A stretch of 57,660 bases of DNA, from NCBI GenBank assembly GCA_003052455.1, contig QAPD01000017.1, positions 1 through 57,660 on the forward strand, given 5' to 3'. The notes beneath the pieces are model-generated. The model searched no databases. It saw nothing but the letters and a program-made list of their open reading frames with translations, and was not told the DNA's origin. Source of the DNA: Sphaerisporangium cinnabarinum. GTDB taxonomy: Bacteria > Actinomycetota > Actinomycetes > Actinomycetales > Cellulomonadaceae. This document shows, piece after piece, positions 43,709 to 51,090 of this stretch (positions within the stretch are counted from its first letter, which is position 1; each line of letters starts with the position of its first letter). Both the position numbers and the translations under genes were made by a program.

Positions 43709-44479
43709 ATGACGACCGACCACGGCGACGCCGTCCACGACGGAGCCGTCGGCGACCCGGACGAGCCGACCCTCGGCGCCGCCGAGACGCTCCACCTCAT
43801 CCGCGAGCAGCAGGAGCGCGCGCGCCGGGCGACCGAGCCCGACCCGCGGCTGCTGTTCCTCGCGTGGGGCGTCGCGTGGCTCGTCGGCTACCTGTGCCTC
43901 TGGACGAGCGCGGTCCGCGTCGCCGACGGGACCGCGACGGTCCGCGTCACGAGCGGGGCCGGCCAGGTCATGGGCGCCCAGCCCGAGCCGTGGGCCTTCT
44001 GGGTCTTCTTCAGCCTCATCGCGGCCGCCGTCGCGTTCACGATCGTCCACAGCGTCACGCGCACCGCCGGGACGCGCGGCGTGAGCGCCCGCACCGGAGC
44101 GATGTACGGGTGGTCGTGGATGCTCGGGTTCGTGTGCTTCGGCCTCGTGCTCGGCGGGCTGGCCCGCGCCGGGGCGTCCGAGGAGGTCATGGCGCTCGCG
44201 AGCAACGCGTTCGCGTGCGTCGTCGTCGGACTCCTCTACCTCGGCGGCGCGGCCGCGTTCGGTGACCGCGGGCTCTTCGTGCTCGGCGTGTGGATCCTCC
44301 TCACCGCAGCCGTCGCGACCTTCGCCGGGCTGCCGCTCACCTACCTCGTCATGGCGCTCGCGGGCGGCGGCGGCTTCCTCGTCATGGCCGGGATCGAGCA
44401 GGTCGTGCGCGTCCGACGGCGGCGCCGCGCGTCCCGGCCCGTGCCCGCCCGTCCGGCGGGAGGTGCGGCCGATGCCTGA
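43709..44479 (+). CDS. Multi-span membrane protein of the regulator/ABC-2 module
   Basis: A 256-residue protein with an acidic N-terminal helix (AAETLHLIREQQERARRATEPDPRLL) and about six membrane spans (LLFLAWGVAWLVGYLCLW, WVFFSLIAAAVAFTIV, SWMLGFVCFGLVLGGL, NAFACVVVGLLYLGG, VWILLTAAVATFAG, VMALAGGGGFLVMAG). No enzymatic motif is seen. It is the first gene of a four-gene operon with a small winged-helix regulator and an ABC-2 exporter. This arrangement is common in actinobacteria and suggests that the protein senses membrane stress or forms part of the exporter. The stop overlaps the regulator start by eight bases. Confidence 0.75.
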   Translation: MTTDHGDAVHDGAVGDPDEPTLGAAETLHLIREQQERARRATEPDPRLLFLAWGVAWLVGYLCLWTSAVRVADGTATVRVTSGAGQVMGAQPEPWAFWVFFSLIAAAVAFTIVHSVTRTAGTRGVSARTGAMYGWSWMLGFVCFGLVLGGLARAGASEEVMALASNAFACVVVGLLYLGGAAAFGDRGLFVLGVWILLTAAVATFAGLPLTYLVMALAGGGGFLVMAGIEQVVRVRRRRRASRPVPARPAGGAADA

Positions 44480-44777
44480 GGTCGGGCTCGATCCCGTCAT
44501 CCACGCGCCCGCGCGGCTGCGCGTGGTCGCGACGCTCGCCACCCTCCCGCCGGGCGACGAGCTGTCCTTCCCCAGGCTCCAGAAGCTCCTCGACATGACC
44601 GCGGGCAACCTCTCCACGCACCTGCGCAAGCTCGAGGACACCGGCTACGTGACCGTCACCAAGACGCACGAGGGCCGCACGCCCGCCACCTACCTGTCCC
44701 TCACCGCCCGCGGTCGCGGCGCCTTCGAGGACTACACGACCGCCCTGAACGCCCTCCTGAAGGGAGCCCGACCATGA
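44472..44777 (+). CDS. Winged-helix transcriptional regulator
   Basis: A 101-residue single-domain regulator: IHAPARLRVVATLATLPPGD, LSFPRLQKLLDMTAGNLSTH, LRKLEDTGYVTVTKTHEGRT and a final helix GAFEDYTTALNALL. It resembles the MarR/ArsR-like small winged-helix proteins (HTH_34 type) that control adjacent ABC exporters. No metal-binding Cys is present, so a metal sensor is unlikely. It overlaps both neighbours and probably autoregulates the operon at CAAACCGGTTTG (43641-43652). Confidence 0.88.
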   Translation: MPEVGLDPVIHAPARLRVVATLATLPPGDELSFPRLQKLLDMTAGNLSTHLRKLEDTGYVTVTKTHEGRTPATYLSLTARGRGAFEDYTTALNALLKGARP

Positions 44778-45793
44778 GCGACGAGCGCACCAGGCGCACC
44801 GAGCGCACCGAGCGCACCGAGAGCGCCCCGCGCACCGGCCCGGTCCGGACCGCCCGGGCCGAGCCCGCGCCGTCGGGCACGGACCGCACCCCGCCCGTGG
44901 TCGCCGTCGACCGCGTGACGCGCCGCTTCGGCACGGTCGTCGCGCTCGACGACGTGTCCCTCACCGTCGGGGGCGGCGAGCTCGTCGGTCTGCTCGGCCC
45001 GAACGGCGCCGGGAAGTCGACCCTGCTGTCCCTGGTCAGCGGGCAGCGCCGGCCCGACTCCGGGGCCGTGCGGCTGCTCGGGGGCGACCCGCGCGACGCG
45101 CGCAGCCGCGTCGGCCTCGGCCTCACGCCGCAGGAGACGGGCCTGCCCGCGACGCTCAAGGTGCGGGAGGTCGTGGACTTCGTCGGCGGCCACTACCCCG
45201 ACCCGGTCCCGACGGCGGAGCTCCTGGAGCAGTTCGGCCTCACCGAGCTGGCGGGCCGCCAGACGGGCGCGATGTCGGGCGGGCAGAAGCGCCGCCTCGC
45301 CGTCGCGCTGTCGCTCGTGGGCCGCCCGCGCGTCGTCCTGCTCGACGAGCCGACGACGGGCCTCGACGTCGGCGCGCGGCAGGCGCTGTGGGACGCGATC
45401 CGCGCGTACCACGCGGCCGGCGGGACGGTGCTCCTCACGAGCCACTACCTCGAGGAGGTGCAGGCGCTCGCGCAGCGCGTCGTCGTCATCGACCAGGGCG
45501 TCGTCAAGGCCGACGACTCGCTCGACACGATCCTGCGGCGCGTGTCGCTGCGGCGCGTCGTCGTCGGGTCGGCGCGGGACCTGCGCGACCGGCCGGGCGT
45601 CGTGCGGGCCGACCGCCTCGGCGACGGCCGCCAGGAGCTGTACACGCCCGACGCCGACGCGCTCGTGCGCGAGCTCGTCACCTCGGGCGTCGACTTCCAC
45701 GACCTCGAGATCCGGGGCGCGAGCCTCGAGGAGGCGTTCGAGCAGATGGTCGCGCGCGACGCGGCCCCGACGACGGAGGCACGGGCCCGATGA
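44774..45793 (+). CDS. ABC exporter ATPase
   Basis: A 339-residue ABC-2-type ATPase. Walker A is GPNGAGKST at about 75, the signature is MSGGQKRRLAVALSL, and Walker B is VVLLDEPTTGLDV, with the switch His in LTSHYLEEVQAL. A 90-residue C-terminal extension is typical of drug/antibiotic export ATPases. The first 35 residues are an Arg/Thr/Glu-rich tail encoded by short nine-base repeats. It pairs with the permease gene that overlaps its stop. Confidence 0.93.
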   Translation: MSDERTRRTERTERTESAPRTGPVRTARAEPAPSGTDRTPPVVAVDRVTRRFGTVVALDDVSLTVGGGELVGLLGPNGAGKSTLLSLVSGQRRPDSGAVRLLGGDPRDARSRVGLGLTPQETGLPATLKVREVVDFVGGHYPDPVPTAELLEQFGLTELAGRQTGAMSGGQKRRLAVALSLVGRPRVVLLDEPTTGLDVGARQALWDAIRAYHAAGGTVLLTSHYLEEVQALAQRVVVIDQGVVKADDSLDTILRRVSLRRVVVGSARDLRDRPGVVRADRLGDGRQELYTPDADALVRELVTSGVDFHDLEIRGASLEEAFEQMVARDAAPTTEARAR

Positions 45794-46581
45794 CCACCAC
45801 GACCACCACCCCGCGGGCGGCGGCGCTGCCCGGGCCGCTGCGCCTCACGTGGCTGCACCTCAAGTACCAGTTCCTCGAGACCGTGCGCGTGCCCGTCGCG
45901 GTGCTCGGCAACCTGCTGTTCCCCGCGCTCGCGATGTTCTTCTTCGTCGTGCCGCAGAAGGCGGTGGCGCAGGACCCCGTGGCGGCGACGACGGCCGTCG
46001 CCTCGCTCGGGCTGTTCGCGATCTGCTCGGCGAGCCTGTTCACGTACGGGCTCGGCGTCGCGGAGGACCGGCAGCTGCCGTTCGACCCGTTCGTCCGCAC
46101 GCTGCCCGCGGGGCCCGCGCCGCGCATGGCCGCGCGCGTGCTCAACGGCGGGATCTTCTCGCTGTTCGGGCTCGTCCCGCTCATCCTCATCGGCTGGCTG
46201 TTCACCGACGCGAGCGTCACCGCGACGCAGCTCCTCGCGGGCGTCGGGACGGTGCTGCTCGTGTCCGTGCCGTTCGTGCTGCTCGGCATGGCGATCGGCT
46301 ACTCGCTGTCGGCGAAGGCGGCGCTCCCGGTGGTCCAGGTGATCCTCTTCCCGCTCGCGTTCGCGGGCGGCCTGTTCCTGCCGCCGTTCCTCTTCCCCGA
46401 CTGGCTCGACGCGATCTCGAAGGCCACCCCGACCCGCGCGGGACGCGACCTGCTGGTCCAGGCCCTCACGGGCGAGCCGGCGTACGGCGCGGCGTGGTTC
46501 GTGCTCCTCGGCTGGACGGTCCTGTTCGCCGTCCTCGCGGTCGGCGCCTACCGCCGCGACGAGGGCCGCCGCTTCCGCTGA
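45790..46581 (+). CDS. ABC-2-type exporter permease
   Basis: A 263-residue permease with six spans: VAVLGNLLFPALAMFFFVVP, ASLGLFAICSASLFTYGLGV, GGIFSLFGLVPLILIGWLF, GVGTVLLVSVPFVLLGMAIG, VVQVILFPLAFAGGLFLPPF and AWFVLLGWTVLFAVLAVGAY. Between spans two and three it has the EDRQLPFDPFVRTLPAGPAPRMAA loop typical of ABC-2 permeases. Partner of the ATPase; the exported substrate may be an antibiotic or lipid. It ends the operon just before a palindromic element (46611-46666). Confidence 0.9.
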   Translation: MTTTTTTPRAAALPGPLRLTWLHLKYQFLETVRVPVAVLGNLLFPALAMFFFVVPQKAVAQDPVAATTAVASLGLFAICSASLFTYGLGVAEDRQLPFDPFVRTLPAGPAPRMAARVLNGGIFSLFGLVPLILIGWLFTDASVTATQLLAGVGTVLLVSVPFVLLGMAIGYSLSAKAALPVVQVILFPLAFAGGLFLPPFLFPDWLDAISKATPTRAGRDLLVQALTGEPAYGAAWFVLLGWTVLFAVLAVGAYRRDEGRRFR

Positions 46582-46610
46582 CCTGGCCCTCCCGGCCCAC
46601 CCCTCCCCGC

Positions 46611-46666
46611 CGAGCACGGGATCAGCGACCCGATCCGAGCGATTCCGGTCGCGGACCCCGCGTTCG
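46611..46666. repeat. 56-base palindromic element, copy 2
   Basis: Two 20-base arms, CGAGCACGGGATCAGCGACC (46611-46630) and 46647-46666, are complementary at 16 of 20 positions around a 16-base centre. The geometry equals that of the element at 42041-42096. It lies between the convergent ABC-2 permease and copA genes and may act as a two-way terminator. Confidence 0.75.
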
Positions 46667-46695
46667 CCGGGCGTTCTCGCCGGCGTCGGCGCGGC

Positions 46696-49323
46696 TCAGG
46701 CCGCGCGGCGGAGGCGGAGGGAGTTGCCGACGACGAGCACCGAGCTCGCGGCCATCGCCGCGCCCGCGATCATCGGGTTGAGCAGGCCGGCCGCCGCGAG
46801 CGGGATCGCCGCGACGTTGTACGCGAAGGCCCAGAAGAGGTTCTGCTGGATGACGCGCAGCGTGCGGCGCGACAGCCGGATCGCGGTCGCCGCGCTGCGC
46901 AGGTCCCCGCGGACGAGCGTGAGGTCGCTCGCCTCGATCGCGACGTCGGTGCCGGTCCCCATCGCGAGCCCGAGGTCGGCCGTCGCGAGCGCGGCGGCGT
47001 CGTTCACACCGTCCCCGACCATCGCGACGACGCGCCCCTCGCGCTGGAGCCGGGCGACGACGTCGACCTTCTCGTCGGGGAGGACGCGCGCGACGACGTC
47101 CGCCTCCGCGATGCCGACGGCGCGCGCCGCCTCGAGGGCCGCGCCCTCGCCGTCGCCCGTGAGCAGGTAGGGCCGCAGGCCGAGCTCCCGGAGCTCGCGC
47201 ACCGCCTCGGCCGACGTGGGCTTCACCGGGTCGCGCAGCACGAGCACCGCGCGCGCCCGGCCGTCCCACGCGACGACGACGGCGCTCGCCCCCGACGCCT
47301 CGGCCGCCGCGAACGCGTCGTCGAGCGCCGCGTCGGGCACCACGCCCTCGCGCGCGAGCCACGCCGGCTGCCCGACGAGCACCCGGCGCGCGGTGAGCCC
47401 CGCGGCGCCGTCGGCCCCGAGCGAGAGGCCCGAGTGCGCGGTCCGGACGACGGCCTCGACCCCGCCGCCCGGGGCGCTGCGGAAGTCGAACGCCTGGAGC
47501 GAGCCCACCGCGACGCCGTCGGCCCCGACCGTGGGACCGTCGTCCGACGCCGGGGCGCCCGCGGGCAGGTCGCGCGCCGCCGCGGTGATCGCGCGTGCGA
47601 TCGGGTGCTCGCTCAGGGCCTCGACAGCGCCCGCGTGCCGCAGGGCGTCGCGCGCGTCCGCGGCCGCCGGGTCGTCGGCCACGAGCCGGTCGAGCGGTGC
47701 GCGGCCCGACGGCGTCACGACCGCCTCGAGCGCCATCGCGCCCTGGGTGACCGTGCCCGTCTTGTCGAGCACGACCGTATCGACGCGGCGCGTCGACTCG
47801 AGGATCTCCGGTCCCTTGATGAGCACGCCGAGCTGCGCGCCCCGGCCCGTGCCGACGAGCAGGGCCGTGGGCGTCGCGAGCCCCAGCGCGCACGGGCACG
47901 CGATGATGAGGACCGCGACCGCGGCGGTGAACGCGAGCTGCGTCCCCGCGCCGGCGAGGAGCCACGCGGCCAGGGTGCCGACCGCGAGCACGAGCACGAC
48001 GGGCACGAACACCGCGGAGATGCGGTCCGCGAGCCGCTGCACCGGGGCCTTGCCCGTCTGGGCCTGCGTGACGAGGCGGCCGATCTGCGCGAGCGTCGTC
48101 TCCTCGCCGACGCGCGTCGCCCGCACCAGGAGCGCACCCGCCGCGTTCACCGTCGCGCCGGTCACGGCGTCGCCCGGGCCGACGTCGACCGGCACCGGCT
48201 CGCCCGTGAGCAGCGACGTGTCGACGGCGCTCGACCCCTCGAGCACGACGCCGTCCGTCGCGACCTTGTCGCCCGGGCGCACGAGGAACACGTCCCCGAC
48301 CGCGAGGTCGGCGGCGGGCACGCGCTCGGTGACGCGCGCGCCGTCGGGCCCGGTGCGCGGGGTGCCGTCGGGGGCGAGCAGGACGCGCTCCGCGTCCTTC
48401 GCGCCGAGCTCGAGCAGCGACCGCAGCGCGTCGCCCGCGCGCCGCTTCGAGCGGTGCTCGGCGTACCGCCCCGCGAGGAGGAACGTCGTGACGACCGCCG
48501 CGACCTCGAAGTAGAGCTCGGGGGCGGCGCCCGCATGGCCGCGCGACGGGACGAGCGTCGGCTCCATGCGCATCCCGAGCTCGCCCGCGCCGCCCAGCAG
48601 CAGCGCCCACAGCGACCAGAGCGTCGCGGCGACCACGCCGAGCGACACGAGCGTGTCCATCGTCGACGCGCCGTGCCGGGCCGCGCGGAACGCCGCCGTG
48701 TGGAAGGGCCACGCCGCCCACGTGACGACGGGCAGCGCGAGCGCCGCGACGACCCACTGCCAGCCGGTGAACTGCAGCGCCGGGACCATCGACAGCGCGA
48801 CGACCGGCACGGTGAGCACCGCCGCGACGCGCAGGCGCTGCGCCAGCACGACGCCGCGGTCGGTCGGGGCGGCGCCGTCGTCGGGTGCGGCGGTGGCGCG
48901 GTCGGCCCTTACGGCGCGGGCGGGCTCGGTGGCAGGGTCGCCGGAGGTGCTCGGGCCCGCCTCCGCCTCCTCCGGCCGCGCCGGCGCCTCGGCGGTCGTC
49001 TCGCCCAGGTCCGCCGGGGGAGTGCTCTCGACGGTGGTGGCGGTTGCGCGGCGGGTGGTGACGCGGGCCGTGTAGCCGGCCTTCTCGACGGCGTCGACGA
49101 GGTCGGCGTCGGTGACGTCGGCCGCGAGGACGACGTGCGCGGTCTCGAGCGGCAGGTTGACCGTCGCCGTGACGCCCTCGACGCGGTTGAGTCGCTTCTC
49201 GACACGCGCGACGCACGACGCGCACGTCATGCCGCCGATCGCGAGGTCGACCTCGGCGACAGGCCGGGCCTCCGCGGCTCCGCCGGGTGCGGCGGTCGGC
49301 GTGGGGGCGGGCTGTGCGGTCAT
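46696..49323 (-). CDS. copA: Copper-exporting P1B-type ATPase
   Basis: An 875-residue heavy-metal ATPase. An N-terminal metal-binding domain has GMTCASC (Cys at about 34 and 37), followed by an 80-residue Ala/Pro/Glu-rich linker. The eight-span core contains the copper signature ACPCALGLATP at about 478, the phosphorylated Asp at about 520 in DKTGTVTQG, an SEHPIA His-containing loop and MVGDGVNDAAALATADLG. It exports Cu(I) across the membrane. Family members are nearer 750 residues; the long linker explains the difference. It lies downstream of copZ and csoR on the same strand, and the 214-base gap to copZ holds a long hairpin. Confidence 0.96.
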   Translation of the reverse strand: MTAQPAPTPTAAPGGAAEARPVAEVDLAIGGMTCASCVARVEKRLNRVEGVTATVNLPLETAHVVLAADVTDADLVDAVEKAGYTARVTTRRATATTVESTPPADLGETTAEAPARPEEAEAGPSTSGDPATEPARAVRADRATAAPDDGAAPTDRGVVLAQRLRVAAVLTVPVVALSMVPALQFTGWQWVVAALALPVVTWAAWPFHTAAFRAARHGASTMDTLVSLGVVAATLWSLWALLLGGAGELGMRMEPTLVPSRGHAGAAPELYFEVAAVVTTFLLAGRYAEHRSKRRAGDALRSLLELGAKDAERVLLAPDGTPRTGPDGARVTERVPAADLAVGDVFLVRPGDKVATDGVVLEGSSAVDTSLLTGEPVPVDVGPGDAVTGATVNAAGALLVRATRVGEETTLAQIGRLVTQAQTGKAPVQRLADRISAVFVPVVLVLAVGTLAAWLLAGAGTQLAFTAAVAVLIIACPCALGLATPTALLVGTGRGAQLGVLIKGPEILESTRRVDTVVLDKTGTVTQGAMALEAVVTPSGRAPLDRLVADDPAAADARDALRHAGAVEALSEHPIARAITAAARDLPAGAPASDDGPTVGADGVAVGSLQAFDFRSAPGGGVEAVVRTAHSGLSLGADGAAGLTARRVLVGQPAWLAREGVVPDAALDDAFAAAEASGASAVVVAWDGRARAVLVLRDPVKPTSAEAVRELRELGLRPYLLTGDGEGAALEAARAVGIAEADVVARVLPDEKVDVVARLQREGRVVAMVGDGVNDAAALATADLGLAMGTGTDVAIEASDLTLVRGDLRSAATAIRLSRRTLRVIQQNLFWAFAYNVAAIPLAAAGLLNPMIAGAAMAASSVLVVGNSLRLRRAA

Positions 49324-49457
49324 CGGTGGGGCTCCTCGACGGGGTGCGGGGCGAGGTCGCCGCGGTGGTCCGGCGTGGTGGCCGTCGCGGCGGGCGCGGC
49401 CGTGCCGGTGCGGACGGGCGCGCGGGGGTCGGGGTCGTGGTGACGACCGGGACCCGG

Positions 49458-49515
49458 GGTGCCCGACGACGGTCGCGGCCTCGTGCGGTCGAGGCGCGTC
49501 CCGCCGTCGGGCACC
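49458..49515 (-). repeat. Long hairpin between copZ and copA
   Basis: GGTGCCCGACGACGG (49458-49472) pairs with CCGCCGTCGGGCACC (49501-49515) with one mismatch, and an inner stem (GCGGCCTC with GAGGCGC) is possible. At 58 bases it is similar in size to the other palindromic elements. It may limit read-through from the csoR-copZ transcript into copA. Confidence 0.6.
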
Positions 49516-49537
49516 GGGGAGGTGCGGACCGGGACGG

Positions 49538-49912
49538 TCAGGCGCGGGGCGGGACCTGGAGGTCGTACGTCTTCGTGGCGGGGGCGGCGTCCGCGGCGGG
49601 CTCGGTGCCGCAGCCGCACGCGCAGTCGTGCGCCTCCTGCTTGTCGGCCGCCTGCTCGGCGTACTGGGCGGCGAGGGCGTCCTGCTGGACCTCGACGGAC
49701 TCGACCGCGTAGCCGGCCTCGTCGACGGCCTCGCGCAGCGCGGCCTCGTCGAGCGGGTCGTCGGAGAAGACCGTGACCTCGGACGCGCTGCCGACGCGGA
49801 GCTCGACGCTCACGTTCTCGACGCCGGCGACGGCCTCGAGGTCCTTCGTGACGTGGGCGACGCAGTTGCCGCAGGTCATGCCGGTGACGCCCAGGGTCGT
49901 GACGGTGCTCAT
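49538..49912 (-). CDS. copZ: CopZ-like copper chaperone with Cys-rich tail
   Basis: A 124-residue protein. Residues 1-68 form a heavy-metal-associated domain: TTLGVTGMTCGNCVAHVTKDL with the Cu-binding CxxC, then ALREAVDEAGYAVES. Standard CopZ proteins end there. This one continues for 55 residues with QDALAAQYAEQAADK and HDCACGCGTEP, adding three closely spaced Cys and a His that could bind more metal. ATG at 49912 follows GAGGAG. It lies between csoR and copA and should carry Cu(I) to CopA or buffer it. Confidence 0.92.
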   Translation of the reverse strand: MSTVTTLGVTGMTCGNCVAHVTKDLEAVAGVENVSVELRVGSASEVTVFSDDPLDEAALREAVDEAGYAVESVEVQQDALAAQYAEQAADKQEAHDCACGCGTEPAADAAPATKTYDLQVPPRA

Positions 49913-49935
49913 GGTGCTCCTCGGGTGGTGGGTGG

Positions 49936-50274
49936 TCAGCTGCGGACGAGGCGGGCGATGGCGTCGGCGGCCTCCTTGACCTTCGCCGCGCCCTCCGTCT
50001 CGGACTGGCGGGCCGCGTCCACGACGCAGTGGCCCAGGTGGTCCTCGACGAGGCCGATGCTCACGGCCTGGAGCGCCTTGGTGACGGCCGAGACCTGCGT
50101 GAGGATGTCGATGCAGTAGACGTCCTCGTCGATCATGCGGGCGATGCCGCGCACCTGGCCCTCGATGCGGCGCATGCGCTTGAGGTACGCCTCCTTGTCG
50201 GACGCGTAGCCGTGCGGACCGGTGTGGACCGCCTGCTCCTGCTCGACGGCTGTCGCCTCGGTCGTGTCGGTCAT
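49936..50274 (-). CDS. csoR: Copper-sensing repressor CsoR
   Basis: A 112-residue all-helical repressor. The Cu(I) ligands match the CsoR pattern: Cys54 in YCIDILTQ, His79 and Cys83 in VEDHLGHC, with the same 25- and 4-residue spacings as in M. tuberculosis CsoR. RMRRIEGQVRGIARMIDED is the conserved DNA-contacting helix. The N-terminal 22 residues are a variable tail. Copper binding releases DNA and derepresses the operon. Two CsoR-like boxes lie directly upstream. It is the first gene of csoR-copZ-copA. Confidence 0.95.
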   Translation of the reverse strand: MTDTTEATAVEQEQAVHTGPHGYASDKEAYLKRMRRIEGQVRGIARMIDEDVYCIDILTQVSAVTKALQAVSIGLVEDHLGHCVVDAARQSETEGAAKVKEAADAIARLVRS

Positions 50275-50333
50275 GCTCTCCTCCTCGTCCAGGACGCGGT
50301 AGCGCGCCCGCCGCCTCGGTGGTGCGGCGGTGA

Positions 50334-50374
50334 TACCCCGTCAGGGTACGCCCCATCATACCCCGGTGAGGTAT
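50334..50374 (-). promoter_or_regulatory. Two CsoR boxes around the -10 of the copper operon
   Basis: TACCCCGTCAGGGTA (50334-50348) and ATACCCCGGTGAGGTAT (50358-50374) are both of the TACCCN5-6GGTA type bound by CsoR. On the minus strand, TATGAT (50355-50360) is a strong -10 between and overlapping them. Repressor binding would block the promoter directly. Confidence 0.8.
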
Positions 50375-50522
50375 ATGTCGGGAGGCTCCCCCCGCGCCTC
50401 CCCGCGCATGACACGTGTCATGCCCGGCGCGTGAGGACTCCACCCCGACCGGTGACGGGCCGCACTGCCGCAGGCGCCCCGACGCCGCGAGGCTGGAGGC
50501 ACCACCACACGAGAGGCGCACC

Positions 50523-51005
50523 ATGACCGACATCGTCACCGGGCTCCAGGAGCTCACGCAGAGCCTTCCCCCGTTCCTGCGCTGGGTCGGCGTCCTGCTC
50601 GCGGGCGCGATCCCGTACGTCGAGGCCGAGGGTGCCGCGGTCCTGGGGGTCGTGGCCGGCGTCAACCCGTTCGTCGCGATCCCGGTCGCGATCGTCGGCA
50701 ACGCGATCGCGCTCGCCGCGGTCGTCTGGCTCATCAGCGCGGCCCGCTCCGGGATCACGCGCGGACGCACCGTCGAGAGCTCACCCAAACGCCAGCGGAT
50801 GCGGCAGGTCTTCGACCGCTACGGGGTGCCCGGCGTCAGCCTCCTCGGGCCGCTGCTCCTGCCGAGCCACGTCACCGCCGCGGCGATGGTCGGGTTCGGC
50901 GCACCGCGCGCCCGCGTCTTCACGTGGGGCGTCGTGGCCGTCGCGGCCTGGGCCCTCGTGCTGGGCGTCGTCGTGCACCTCGGCGTGAGCGCCGCCGTCG
51001 GCTGA
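50523..51005 (+). CDS. Small multidrug export family membrane protein
   Basis: A 160-residue protein with about four membrane spans: FLRWVGVLLAGAIPYVEAEGA, PFVAIPVAIVGNAIALAAVVWLI, YGVPGVSLLGPLLLPSHVTAAA and WGVVAVAAWALVLGVVVHL. The Glu-containing first loop (IPYVEAEG) and the Pro-rich re-entrant loop resemble the Sm_multidrug_ex family, related to DedA. The substrate is unknown. It is divergent from csoR, with a 248-base gap, so it may also respond to copper, but no CsoR box lies closer to it than those described for csoR. Confidence 0.7.
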   Translation: MTDIVTGLQELTQSLPPFLRWVGVLLAGAIPYVEAEGAAVLGVVAGVNPFVAIPVAIVGNAIALAAVVWLISAARSGITRGRTVESSPKRQRMRQVFDRYGVPGVSLLGPLLLPSHVTAAAMVGFGAPRARVFTWGVVAVAAWALVLGVVVHLGVSAAVG

Positions 51006-51077
51006 CGGCCGGGTCACGACGCCGTCACGGCGGCATCACGATTCGGCGCACGCCGCGCGGTGCGGTGACCCCGCCCC

Positions 51078-51083
51078 TACCCT
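51078..51083 (+). promoter_or_regulatory. -10 element for the leaderless DUF2330 gene
   Basis: TACCCT seven bases before ATG 51091, with no ribosome binding site in the remaining bases. Confidence 0.35.
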
Positions 51084-51090
51084 CCGAAGC

